From contig NZ_QOIN01000019.1 in NCBI RefSeq assembly GCF_003323715.1, positions 80,712 through 144,711 on the forward strand: 64,000 nucleotides of DNA, given 5' to 3'. The notes under the pieces were generated by a model that was not told where the DNA came from, ran no database searches, and saw only the letters and a program-made list of their open reading frames with translations. Below, in pieces: positions 1 through 8,161 of this stretch (position 1 is its first letter; every line of letters begins with the position of its first letter). Origin of the DNA: Streptomyces diacarni. GTDB taxonomy: Bacteria; Actinomycetota; Actinomycetes; Streptomycetales; Streptomycetaceae. A program made the position numbers and the translations under genes.

Positions 1-495
1 CTCCCAGAACCACCAGTTGCCGCTCTCGTGGGCCTGCGCGTGGTACGCCTCGTCGTGCAGGAAGCGAAGCGCCCCGACCAGCGCCTCCGCCACCTCTTCC
101 GAAGCGGTCAGGCGGGTGCCCTGGGTGGCCCATGCGAGGGCGAGGGTACGCAGGCGGGTGTAGCTCTGTCCGAAGTTGCCCGGCTCGGTGGCGGGGGACA
201 GGTCGCTCCACAGCGCGGTCCTGGAAGGGGAGCGGTCCAGCCGCTGCCACAGGTCGGTCGCCGCGGTCTCCAGCCGGGCGAGGGCGGCGGCGACGTCGGT
301 GTCGCCGGGATCGGCGGCGCGCCCGGTGAGGAGCTGGGCGGCGCGGGTGAGCAGGGTCTCGAACACGTCGGCCTCCCTGGCCGGCCTCCCGGGCTGTGCC
401 GCGCGGGCCTGAACGGCGCGGGGGAGCAGGGCGGCGGCCGGTGCGGCCAGGAGGGCGCGGCGGCCGGTCACCATGCGGGTGTGGGAAGAGCGCAT
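1..495 (-). CDS. Polysaccharide lyase family 8, N-terminal part (cut by window edge)
   Basis: This is the first 165 codons of a secreted lyase that would cleave uronic-acid polysaccharides (hyaluronan, chondroitin or xanthan type) by beta-elimination. The N-terminus has two arginines followed by an alanine/leucine-rich stretch (RRALLAAPAAALLP), as in Tat or Sec signal peptides. The segment ends in NWWFWE, which matches the NWW(D/F)WEIGIP stretch of the family 8 alpha/alpha toroid. The start is the ATG at 495; an ATG eight codons in (MVTGRR) is an alternative. The catalytic Asn/His/Tyr lie outside the window. It is read away from the LacI gene next to it, so it is probably part of the same polysaccharide-use locus. 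Family assignment rests on the toroid motif and signal peptide; the substrate cannot be told. Confidence 0.75.
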   Translation of the reverse strand, partial: MRSSHTRMVTGRRALLAAPAAALLPRAVQARAAQPGRPAREADVFETLLTRAAQLLTGRAADPGDTDVAAALARLETAATDLWQRLDRSPSRTALWSDLSPATEPGNFGQSYTRLRTLALAWATQGTRLTASEEVAEALVGALRFLHDEAYHAQAHESGNWWFWE

Positions 496-535
496 CCTTG
501 GCTCCTTCGGACGGTGAGTGCGTCGGAGTGAGCGG

Positions 536-1633
536 TCACGTGCGGCCGCGGTGTGTGCCCCGCGGCGCCACGGAGTCCCGCACCACGATGTGCGTGCCCA
601 GCCGGATCACGCCGGTGGTGGGCTCGCGCCAGGGGTCCTCGTCCTCGTCGCGCAGGGCGACGCGCACGGCCTGCCGCCCCATCTCCTCGAGCGGCACGTG
701 CACGGTCGTCAGCCGGGGGCGCATCTCCTGCGCCACCGGCACGTCGTCGTACCCGACCAGGGACACGTCCTGCGGCACCCGCAGCCCTGCCTCCTCCAGC
801 GCCTGGGCCGCTCCGGCTGCCACGATGTCGTTGGCCGCGAACACCGCCGTGAACCGGATGTCCTGCCTGAGTACCTCGGCCATCCGCCGGGCGCCGAAGG
901 CACGGCTGAAGGCGCCGGGCTGCTCCAGCGCGGGATCCGCCTCGGCGCCGCGCAGTTCCAGCGCGCGCCGGTGGCCCGCGAGCCGGTCGCGGGTGGTGGA
1001 CAGGCCGGGCGGCCCGCCCAGGTAGAGGACGCGCTCGTGTCCCTGCGTCAGCAGGTGGTCGGTGAGTGCGAACGCACCGCCCTCGTTGTCGTACTCGACC
1101 GACGCGGTGGGCACGCGCTCACCCAGCGGCGGCCTCCCGCACAGCACGAGCTTGGCGCCGTCCGCGTCCAACTCTGTTGCGCGCCGGGCGAGTTCGCCCG
1201 TGTACGCGCGGTCGGCGACGCTTCCGCCCACCACGATCACCGCGTCGGCGCGGCGCTCGTGCATCAGCTCGACGAAGGCCAGCTCCCGCTGCGGATCACC
1301 CTGGGTGCAGCAGACCAGGCACAGCCGGCCGCCACGGGACGCCTCCCGTTCCACACCGCGTGCGATGTAGGCGTAGAACGGGTCCACGACGTCGTTGACG
1401 ATGATGCCCACGGTCCGCCCCGACACCCCCGCCAGCGCCCGCGCGTGGGCGTTGACGACGTAGCCCAGCTCCTGGATCGCCTTCTCGACGCGTTCCCGCG
1501 TGGCCGCTGCGACCGGGTAGTTGCGGTTCAGCACGCGCGAGACGGTCGCGGTGGAGACCCCCGCGCGCCGCGCCACATCGGTGACCGTCGAGCGGCGCTG
1601 TCCGTCCGCGTCCGTGCCGCTCTGGCGCCCCAT
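536..1633 (-). CDS. LacI/GalR-family transcriptional regulator
   Basis: This is a sugar-responsive DNA-binding repressor of about 365 residues, normal for LacI/GalR. Near residues 15-60 it has the HTH and hinge helix (VTDVARRAGVSTATVSRVLN, then a conserved ELGYVVNAHARAL). The rest is a periplasmic-binding-protein-like effector domain, with FTAVFAANDIVAAGA and SLVGYDDVPVAQEM as typical type I segments. I chose the ATG at 1633 because a GGAGGGG lies nine bases upstream; an ATG three codons earlier sits directly on that sequence. It lies between the lyase and the hydroxyacid dehydrogenase, 65 bases behind the latter. The likely target is the operator in front of the ABC importer at 2894-2905. 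The ligand is unknown, presumably an oligosaccharide from lyase action. Confidence 0.9.
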   Translation of the reverse strand: MGRQSGTDADGQRRSTVTDVARRAGVSTATVSRVLNRNYPVAAATRERVEKAIQELGYVVNAHARALAGVSGRTVGIIVNDVVDPFYAYIARGVEREASRGGRLCLVCCTQGDPQRELAFVELMHERRADAVIVVGGSVADRAYTGELARRATELDADGAKLVLCGRPPLGERVPTASVEYDNEGGAFALTDHLLTQGHERVLYLGGPPGLSTTRDRLAGHRRALELRGAEADPALEQPGAFSRAFGARRMAEVLRQDIRFTAVFAANDIVAAGAAQALEEAGLRVPQDVSLVGYDDVPVAQEMRPRLTTVHVPLEEMGRQAVRVALRDEDEDPWREPTTGVIRLGTHIVVRDSVAPRGTHRGRT

Positions 1634-1698
1634 ACGGCCCATCCCCTCCGTGACGTCATGTGGTGGCGCGAAGCCTATGGCCCGGGGCGAGCGGTACG

Positions 1699-2769
1699 TC
1701 ATGCGAGGCGCTCCAACTCGGCCGCCAGCACCGGGTGGGCGAACGGCTCGCCGCGCGCGAAACGGGCCAGCTCCTCGACGGCCTGGGTGCCGAGCCTGGC
1801 GGTCTCGTTGCCCTGGGCGCCGGCCAGGTGCGGGGTGATCAGGACGTTCGGCAGGTCCCACAGCGGGTGGTGGGCCGGGAGCGGTTCGGGCTCTGTGACG
1901 TCGAGTACGGCGTCGATCCGTCCGCGCACCAGGTGCTCGGTCAGTGCCTCGGTGTCGACGAGGGCGCCGCGTGCGGTGTTGACGAGCAGCGTGCCGGGAC
2001 GCATGAGTCCGATGCGGCGGGCGTCCAGCAGGTGGCGGGTGGCCGGGGTCTGCGGAGCGTGCACCGTCACCGCGTCACTGGTGGCCAGCAGCGCGTCCAG
2101 CTCGAGGCGGGTCGCCCCCAGCGCGCGGGCCTCGGCGTCCGTCACGTAGGGGTCGTAGAGGGTGATGTCCACATCGAGGGCGCCCAGCAGCTCGATGACG
2201 CGGCGTCCGGTCCTGGAGCCTCCGACGACGCCGACCCGCAGCCCGTTGGTGCCGAGCCAGTGCTGGCGGCCCAGGTCGGAGGCTGTGCGGTGGGTGCGGC
2301 GCTCGCGGAAGAGGCGGGCGAGCGGGAAGGCGCGCTTGGCGCCCATGATGATGGCGGCCAGCGTGAACTCGGCCACGGGCACCGAGTTCGCCGCGGCGGC
2401 GGACGAGACGACGATGCCGCGCTCGAAGACGTCGGGCGCGAGGAAGGTCTTGACGGTTCCGGCGGCGTGGACGACCGCCCGCAGCGCCGGGGCGCGCTCC
2501 AGCACGGACGCGTCCACCGGCGGGCAGCCCCAGCCGGTGAGCAGCACCTCGCAGCGCGCCAGCGCCTCGCGGGCCCCGGGCGAGGTGAACTCGTCGGCGG
2601 GCGCGGGCGTTTGGATGTCCGCGATCTCCTCCAGAAGGGCCCTTGCGGGGGGCGGGAAGAGCTGGTCGAGGAGGCCCGACGTCATGGCCAGCAGGGTGCG
2701 CGGCCGACGGGAGGGCTGTGCCGTGGTGTCCGTACCGGTGTGAGCCGGCGCCTCGTCGGTAGTGCGCAC
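1699..2769 (-). CDS. D-isomer-specific 2-hydroxyacid dehydrogenase
   Basis: This is an NAD(P)-dependent oxidoreductase interconverting a 2-hydroxyacid and a 2-oxoacid. The nucleotide-binding segment reads VGVVGGSRTGRRVIELL, ending at an acidic residue after YDPYV. The family triad is visible as Arg in NTARGALVD, Glu in DVTEPEPLP and His in ITPHLAG. I chose the GTG at 2769 because GGAGG lies four bases upstream; the ATG at 2793 has no visible ribosome site. The length, about 356 residues, fits the family. It is divergent from the ABC importer and 65 bases ahead of the LacI gene, so it may share that operon. A role in processing a sugar-acid product is inference from the neighbours. Confidence 0.85.
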   Translation of the reverse strand: MRTTDEAPAHTGTDTTAQPSRRPRTLLAMTSGLLDQLFPPPARALLEEIADIQTPAPADEFTSPGAREALARCEVLLTGWGCPPVDASVLERAPALRAVVHAAGTVKTFLAPDVFERGIVVSSAAAANSVPVAEFTLAAIIMGAKRAFPLARLFRERRTHRTASDLGRQHWLGTNGLRVGVVGGSRTGRRVIELLGALDVDITLYDPYVTDAEARALGATRLELDALLATSDAVTVHAPQTPATRHLLDARRIGLMRPGTLLVNTARGALVDTEALTEHLVRGRIDAVLDVTEPEPLPAHHPLWDLPNVLITPHLAGAQGNETARLGTQAVEELARFARGEPFAHPVLAAELERLA

Positions 2770-2881
2770 CTTGCCTCCGGACAGTAAACGCATTCTATGG
2801 GCTGCTGGAAAAGCTAGGGAGTCACTGAGCCCTCGTCAAGCGGATTCCCCCTCCACGGCGCAGAGCACACTGACACATCTC

Positions 2882-2911
2882 TTGACGCTGTACGTAAGCG
2901 GTTACTACGTT
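2882..2911 (+). promoter_or_regulatory. Promoter with LacI-type operator before the ABC importer
   Basis: TTGACG (2882-2887) and TACGTT (2906-2911) are separated by 18 bases and resemble a vegetative promoter. Lying in the spacer is GTAAGCGGTTAC (2894-2905), which fits the LacI-family operator pattern AAnCGnTT with its central CG. A bound repressor would cover the promoter. The adjacent LacI gene is the natural candidate. Binding is inferred from sequence only. Confidence 0.6.
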
Positions 2912-2961
2912 GCGGGCGCAGTAGGCCCCGTGGCATCGCCCCAGCCCGACAGGACCGCATC

Positions 2962-3048
2962 ATGGCTGACACAGCTCCACCCGCACCGCTGGACACACCA
3001 CGCCGAAGCACCCGAAGACCGCCTGCCCCGCACCGGTTCGCCGCCTGA
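2962..3048 (+). other. Displaced N-terminal reading frame of the ABC permease
   Basis: An ATG at 2962 with AGGA about eight bases upstream opens 28 codons (MADTAPPAPLDT...HRFAA) and stops at TGA 3046-3048. The permease body continues in another frame. In that frame the codons just before 3078 read RRLTLWQRIKRDKV, the usual cytoplasmic lead-in of this permease family, but no ATG, GTG or TTG lies upstream of 3075. The simplest reading is one gene split by a single-base indel near 3035-3046. Confidence 0.6.
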
Positions 3049-3077
3049 CCCTCTGGCAGCGCATCAAGCGCGACAAG

Positions 3078-3959
3078 GTGATGCTGCTGCTGGCCCTGCC
3101 CGGGCTCGCCTACTTCGTGGTCTTCCACTACGTGCCGCTGCTCGGCTATATGGTGGCCTTCCAGGACTACCAGCCCTACCTCGGCTACATGCACAGCGTC
3201 TGGGTCGGCTTCACCAACTTCACCACGGCGTTCGCCCAGCCGGCCTTCTGGTCCGCGGTCGGCAACACCCTGCAGATCGCCGTGATCCAGCTGGTCTTCT
3301 TCTTCCCCGTCCCCATCGGTCTCGCCCTGCTGCTCAACAGCGTCGTCAGCGAGCGTCTCCGCCGCTTCGTGCAGAGCGTGGTCTACCTCCCGCACTTCAT
3401 CGGCTGGGTCATCATCGTCTCGATCTTCCAGCAGATCCTCGGTGGCGCCGGGCTGCTCCCCGACGTCCTCGGGAGCCTCGGGCTGCCCCGCTACGACATG
3501 ATGAGCGACCCGGAGGCCTTCCCCTGGCTGCTCACCCTCCAGATGGTGTGGAAGGACGCGGGCTGGGGGACCATCATCATCCTCGCCGCGCTGCTCACCA
3601 TCGACCGCCAGAGTTACGAGGCCGCCGCCATCGACGGGGCAGGACCCGCCCGCCGGCTGTGGCACGTCACCCTGCCGGGGCTCGCCCCGGTGATCATCCT
3701 GCTGCTGATCCTCAACCTCGGCCAGGTCCTGTCCGTGGGCTTCGAGCAGATCCTGCTCCAGCGCGACGCGGTCGGCCCCGGCGCGGGAGAGGTCCTCGAC
3801 ACCTACGTCTACTACCACGGCATCAAGGACAACGACTGGGGCGTCGCCGCCGCCGTGGGCCTGATCAAGGCGGTCATCGGCACCGCCCTCGTCCTGGGGG
3901 CCAACAAGGTCGCCCACCGCCTCGGCCACGAAGGGGTGTACCGCGGTGCTGACCGCTGA
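3078..3959 (+). CDS. ABC importer permease, LplB/YtcP type
   Basis: This is the first membrane subunit of a carbohydrate ABC importer. The visible frame gives 293 residues with about six hydrophobic segments, beginning MLLLALPGLAYFVVF. The EAA loop that contacts the ATPase is present as EAAAIDGAGPARRLWHVTLP. The start is problematic: GTG 3075 or ATG 3078 have no ribosome site and lose the usual short N-terminal tail, which appears in another frame from 2962 (see separate entry). The gene overlaps the second permease by 14 bases. No ATPase is encoded here, so a shared MsiK-type ATPase elsewhere probably energises it, as is usual in Streptomyces. The family call is firm; the substrate is unknown. 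Confidence 0.88.
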   Translation: MMLLLALPGLAYFVVFHYVPLLGYMVAFQDYQPYLGYMHSVWVGFTNFTTAFAQPAFWSAVGNTLQIAVIQLVFFFPVPIGLALLLNSVVSERLRRFVQSVVYLPHFIGWVIIVSIFQQILGGAGLLPDVLGSLGLPRYDMMSDPEAFPWLLTLQMVWKDAGWGTIIILAALLTIDRQSYEAAAIDGAGPARRLWHVTLPGLAPVIILLLILNLGQVLSVGFEQILLQRDAVGPGAGEVLDTYVYYHGIKDNDWGVAAAVGLIKAVIGTALVLGANKVAHRLGHEGVYRGADR

Positions 3960-4935
3960 GCAGACCACGGCGGAGACGGGCCCGGGACCGGACACCGGAG
4001 CCCGGACCATCCCCCGCCCTCCCTCCCGACGTCTGGCCACGGGGCGAGGCGGTGCGCAGGCCCGCCCACCGTGGATGGAGAAACCGAGGAAGGCCACGCT
4101 GGTGGCGAAGGCCGCGGTCCTCTCCGTGGTCGTCCTCGCGGTCGCCTACCCGCTGCTGGGCGTGATCGGGACGAGCTTCGCCTCCCAGACCGACATCGTC
4201 GAAAGCACCGGACTCGTCCTGTGGCCCGACCACCCCACACTGGAGGCGTACCGCACCCTCTTCACCGGCGGAGTCGTCCTGCGCGCCCTGCTGGTGAGCA
4301 TCGGCATCACCGTAGTGGGCACCGTGGCCAGCCTGCTGATCACCATAGGCATGGCCTACGGGCTCTCCCGGCGGGACGTCACAGGATCGCGCTTCATGCT
4401 GATGACGGCCCTGTTCACGATGCTGTTCAATCCCGGCATCATCCCCAACTTCCTGCTCGTCAACGAGCTGGGGCTGTACGACACCTACGCCGCGCTCGTG
4501 CTGCCCACCCTGGTCAGCGCGTTCAACCTGGTGGTGCTCCGCTCGTTCTTCATGAACCTGCCCGGTGAACTCTTCGACGCCGCACGCGTGGACGGCGCCG
4601 GGGACCTGCGCATCCTGGTACGCCTCGTCCTGCCGCTGTCCAAGGCGGTCCTCGCCGTCATCAGCCTGTTCTACGCCGTCACCTACTGGAACGCGTTCTT
4701 CAACGCGCTGCTGTACCTCGACGACTCCGAGAAGTGGCCGATCCCGCTGGTGCTGCGCACCTTCGTCCTCCAGGGACAGAGCCTGGGCGGTACCGCCCTG
4801 GGCGAGAGCACCGCGCCTCACCAGTCCGTGCAGATGGCCGTCCTGGTCGTCGCCGTCGTCCCGATCCTGCTCGTCTACCCCTTCCTGCAGCGCTACTTCA
4901 CCAAGGGCGTCCTAACCGGAGCCGTCAAGGGCTGA
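3946..4935 (+). CDS. ABC importer permease, YtcP/LplC type
   Basis: This is the second membrane subunit of the carbohydrate importer. It has about 329 residues, with an unusually long polar N-terminal tail of some 45 residues before the first membrane helix (AKAAVLSVVVLAVAYPLLGV). About six helices follow, and the EAA loop appears as FDAARVDGAGDLRILVRLVL. The GTG start overlaps the end of the first permease by 14 bases, which suggests translational coupling. The solute-binding protein follows 65 bases later. This membrane pair plus binding-protein order is typical of oligosaccharide and oligouronide uptake systems. It is regulated with the rest of the operon from the LacI-type promoter near 2900. 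Confidence 0.92.
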   Translation: MLTAEQTTAETGPGPDTGARTIPRPPSRRLATGRGGAQARPPWMEKPRKATLVAKAAVLSVVVLAVAYPLLGVIGTSFASQTDIVESTGLVLWPDHPTLEAYRTLFTGGVVLRALLVSIGITVVGTVASLLITIGMAYGLSRRDVTGSRFMLMTALFTMLFNPGIIPNFLLVNELGLYDTYAALVLPTLVSAFNLVVLRSFFMNLPGELFDAARVDGAGDLRILVRLVLPLSKAVLAVISLFYAVTYWNAFFNALLYLDDSEKWPIPLVLRTFVLQGQSLGGTALGESTAPHQSVQMAVLVVAVVPILLVYPFLQRYFTKGVLTGAVKG

Positions 4936-5000
4936 ACCCTTGACGTCCGCGCCGCTCCGCCGCCCCCCGCCCTCCCCGTCCCACGCAAGGAGACCGCAAG

Positions 5001-6674
5001 GTGCCCTCCTCCGCCCGCATCGACCGAAGAGCGCTCCTGCGTACCGGAGCCGGGCTCTGCCTCACCCTGGCCGCCACCCCGCTCATGACCGCGTGCGGAG
5101 ACGGGGGCACGAAAGCCAGGCCCGGCACCAGGAGCCCCAAGCTGCTGCCCCACACCGCGGTGCGCGACATCGGCGTCAAGCCCGACCTGCCCGGCACCGC
5201 CGAGGGCGTGCCGCAGGCGTTCTTCCGCTACCCGGCCACGCCGCTGCCGGCCGTGAAGGGCCGTCCCCTCAAGGGCGCAGAGCCGGTCTCGGCGGCCATG
5301 GAGACCTTCGCCCCACCGCCGGCCGGACGCGAGAGGAACGCCGCCTGGCGGGCGATCGAGAAGAAGCTGGGCGGCACCGTCGACCTGACCGCCGTACCGG
5401 CCGACGACTATCCGAGCAAGTTCTCCACCATGGTGGCCGGCAACAACCTGCCCGACCTGTTCATGTACCCGGAGACGGGCGGGCTCGACAACAAGGCCGG
5501 GTTCCTCGCGGCCACCTGCGCCGACCTCACCCCCTTCCTCGCCGGGGACGGGATCGAGGCGTACCCCAACCTCGCCGCCATTCCGAAGGGCGCCTGGCAG
5601 AAAGCGATCTACGACGGGAAGCTCTACGGTGTCCCGATCTCCCGGGCGGTCACGGGCGGCGCCGGCTTCTACCGGCACGATCTCTTCGCCAGAGCTGGTG
5701 TCTCGGACCTCGACGAGATCACCGGCCTCGACCGGTTCACGGAGCTGTGCAAGGAGCTGACCCGCCCCGGGCACGACCAGTACGCGATCATGGCGGACGT
5801 CACCAATCTGCTCGCCATGTCGGCCGGAGCGCCCTACCACTGGCGGATGGACGCCAAGAGCGGCCGGTTCACCGCCGACCTGGAGACCGACGAGTACCGG
5901 CTCGCCGTCGAGACGGCCCGCAAGCTGCACGAGGCAGGCTGCTTCTACCCCGGCTCGCTGGGCATGTCCGGCGCCCAGAAGGCCCAGTACACGGACCTGT
6001 TCAAGAACGGCAAGGCCGCCTACGTCTACGACGGCATGCCGCCCTATCTGACGCCCAGCACCGGATACGTCGCCGCCATGGCGGCGGTCGACAAGACCTA
6101 CGACCCCCGCCCCATGACGCCCTTCGGTTCCGGGGCCGTCTCCTGGACGGACAACCTCAGCCTCTCCACCACCTTCGTCAGGAAGGCGCCGGCCGCACGC
6201 GTCAAGCAGTTGCTCGCTCTCGCCGACTTCGTCGCGGCCCCCTTCGGCAGTGAGGAGTACACGCTCATCAACTACGGCGTCGAGGGCACCGACTTCACCC
6301 GCGACACCCACGGCAACCCGGTGCTCACCAAACGCGGCACCCAGGACGTGGCCGCACCGTGGAAGATGCTCGCCTCCGCCGTGCCCGCCGTCTTCAGCCC
6401 GACCTCGAAGGACGCGGTCCGGTACGCCCACGCCGCCTACTCGAAGATGATCCCGATGCTGGCCCCCGACCCCACCCTCGCGGTCTTCTCGCCGACCTGG
6501 GAGGCCAAGGGCACCGGCAGCCTCCACACGCTCAAGCAGGACGGCCTCAAGGACATCATCTCGGGCCGCAAACCGATGTCCGCCTACGACGGTCTCGTCA
6601 AGGACTATCTCGACAAGGGAGCGGAGAAGGCCCGCGGCGAGTTCGAGGAAGCCCTCCAGAAGGGGAAGAAATGA
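5001..6674 (+). CDS. ABC importer solute-binding lipoprotein
   Basis: This is the substrate-binding lipoprotein of the importer, 557 residues, in the large-size class that pairs with LplB/YtcP permeases. The N-terminus has RIDRRALLRTGAG followed by a hydrophobic stretch and a lipobox-like PLMTAC, whose Cys would be acylated; the RR pair suggests possible Tat export. The GTG start at 5001 has AAGGAG upstream. The mature part contains WRAIEKKLGG and YPSKFSTMVAGNNLPDLF, typical of family 1 binding proteins. Its stop overlaps the next start (ATGA), so the peptidase gene is translationally coupled to it. The ligand is unknown; the nearby lyase suggests an unsaturated oligosaccharide. Confidence 0.9.
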   Translation: MPSSARIDRRALLRTGAGLCLTLAATPLMTACGDGGTKARPGTRSPKLLPHTAVRDIGVKPDLPGTAEGVPQAFFRYPATPLPAVKGRPLKGAEPVSAAMETFAPPPAGRERNAAWRAIEKKLGGTVDLTAVPADDYPSKFSTMVAGNNLPDLFMYPETGGLDNKAGFLAATCADLTPFLAGDGIEAYPNLAAIPKGAWQKAIYDGKLYGVPISRAVTGGAGFYRHDLFARAGVSDLDEITGLDRFTELCKELTRPGHDQYAIMADVTNLLAMSAGAPYHWRMDAKSGRFTADLETDEYRLAVETARKLHEAGCFYPGSLGMSGAQKAQYTDLFKNGKAAYVYDGMPPYLTPSTGYVAAMAAVDKTYDPRPMTPFGSGAVSWTDNLSLSTTFVRKAPAARVKQLLALADFVAAPFGSEEYTLINYGVEGTDFTRDTHGNPVLTKRGTQDVAAPWKMLASAVPAVFSPTSKDAVRYAHAAYSKMIPMLAPDPTLAVFSPTWEAKGTGSLHTLKQDGLKDIISGRKPMSAYDGLVKDYLDKGAEKARGEFEEALQKGKK

Positions 6675-8161
6675 GCCACCCACCCTCCAGCAGACGTGCC
6701 GCCCTGCGGCTGGGCGGCACGGCGGTGGCCGCCGCGCTCGCCGTACCCGCCCTCAGCTCACCCGCCCGGGCCGCCGAGTCCGCAGGTGGTGCCGGTCTCG
6801 ACCCGCGGCCCGGCTCCGACGGCCTCGGCGACCCGCTCTTCCCGACCCTCGGCAACGGCGGCTACCAGGTCGGCCACTACGACCTGACCTTCGACTTCAC
6901 CCCGGCGACCTACGACTTCACCGGCCGCGTGACCCTGCGCGCCACGGCGACCCAGGACCTGTCCGCCTTCAACCTGGACACCGACGGGCACACGATCGAC
7001 TCCGTCACCGTGGACGGCCGGGCGGCGGCATGGCGACTGTCCGAAGGGGACAGCGGCCAGGAGCTCACCGTCACCCCCCGGCGCCCGCTGCGCCGCTCCA
7101 CCGCCTTCGCACTCGACATCCGCTACCACGGCAACGGCAAGGCTCCCCGCACGGGCCTGACCGGCTGGCGGTTCGGCTCCGACGGCGGATTCGCCTGCGC
7201 CGCCCAGTCCTCCCGGGCCGACACCTTCTTCCCCTGCAACGACCACCCCTCCGACAAGGCCACCTGGACGTTCCACATCGGCGCACCGCAGGATTACGTC
7301 GCCACCGCCAACGGCGAACTGCTGCACAAGACGCCGCGCCCCGACGGCTCCGCCGTCTGGCACTTCGCCCTGCGCGAGCGCATGGCCACCGAACTCGTGG
7401 GCATCGCGGTGGTCAAGGGCACCTACCTGTACGGCAGTGGACCTCGCGGCCTGCCGTTGCGGCACGTCGTCCCCCAGGGCGAGGAGGAGAAATACCGTCC
7501 GATCGTCGACCGCACCGCCGACCATCTCGCCTGGCTGGAGGCCAGATTCGGACGCTACCCGTTCTCCGTCTACGGCTGCCACATCTACGACGGCTACTCC
7601 GACGCACTGGAGAACCAGACCCTCAGCCTCTTGTCCACCGACTGGTTCGAACCCGACGAGGAGGGACGCCCCGTCTGGGAGACCACGATGGTGCACGAGT
7701 TGGTGCACCAGTGGTACGGCGACTCCGTCACGCCCGCCGACTGGCAGCAGGCGTGGCTGAACGAGGGACCAGCCGTCTACTACGCCGCGCTCTACGGCGA
7801 GGAGCGGGGGTGGTCGGTCCTGGAGGAGAAGATGAAGGCCACCTACGCCGAGCTCGACGAGGTCCGCGCCGAGCACGGCCCGCCGGGGCTTCCCCGGGAG
7901 CTGGGCGGCACCAACATCTACGACGGCGGTGCCCTGGTCCTGTACGCGCTGCGCCTGCGCCTCGGCGAGCGGCGATTCGCCCGCGTCATGCGGCTGTGGC
8001 CCGAGCGCTTCAAGGACCGGAACGTCACCAGCGAGGACTTCATCCGGCACACCGTGCGCGTCACCGGCGACCGCTCCCTCGACCGCTTCCTGCGCGACTG
8101 GCTGTTCGGCGCGGTCAACCCGCCGATGCCGGGCCACCCCGACTGGAAGGCAGACACGTGA
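6671..8161 (+). CDS. Secreted M1-family-like zinc metallopeptidase
   Basis: This is a 496-residue exported peptidase of the M1 aminopeptidase clan. A Tat-like signal (SSRRAALRLGGTAVAAALA) ends near AARA. An N-terminal beta saddle domain (YDLTFDFTPATYDFTGRV) precedes the thermolysin-like domain. The zinc motif is HELVH (residues 342-346) with the third ligand Glu365 in NEGPAVYY. The aminopeptidase exopeptidase motif GAMEN is replaced by DALEN near residues 311-315, so the Glu that binds the free amino group (Glu314) is kept while the loop differs. It lacks the long C-terminal domain of PepN. It starts inside the stop of the binding-protein gene and ends inside the start of the beta-helix gene. 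A peptidase in a sugar-uptake operon is unexpected; glycoprotein or peptidoglycan-type substrates are possible. Confidence 0.88.
   Translation: MSHPPSSRRAALRLGGTAVAAALAVPALSSPARAAESAGGAGLDPRPGSDGLGDPLFPTLGNGGYQVGHYDLTFDFTPATYDFTGRVTLRATATQDLSAFNLDTDGHTIDSVTVDGRAAAWRLSEGDSGQELTVTPRRPLRRSTAFALDIRYHGNGKAPRTGLTGWRFGSDGGFACAAQSSRADTFFPCNDHPSDKATWTFHIGAPQDYVATANGELLHKTPRPDGSAVWHFALRERMATELVGIAVVKGTYLYGSGPRGLPLRHVVPQGEEEKYRPIVDRTADHLAWLEARFGRYPFSVYGCHIYDGYSDALENQTLSLLSTDWFEPDEEGRPVWETTMVHELVHQWYGDSVTPADWQQAWLNEGPAVYYAALYGEERGWSVLEEKMKATYAELDEVRAEHGPPGLPRELGGTNIYDGGALVLYALRLRLGERRFARVMRLWPERFKDRNVTSEDFIRHTVRVTGDRSLDRFLRDWLFGAVNPPMPGHPDWKADT

Noticed and set aside
518..2149. Long plus-strand open frame across the LacI and dehydrogenase genes
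   Set aside because: It crosses two well-supported minus-strand genes and its protein is compositionally biased without domains.
4893..6683. Long open frame antisense to the solute-binding protein
   Set aside because: Its protein is a low-complexity Gly/Arg/Val-rich string without any family motif, as expected on the complementary frame of a GC-rich gene. The plus-strand gene has clear homology.
7030..8157. Upstream extension of the beta-helix protein frame
   Set aside because: This part overlaps the peptidase gene and encodes Arg-rich nonsense; the signal peptide begins at 8158.
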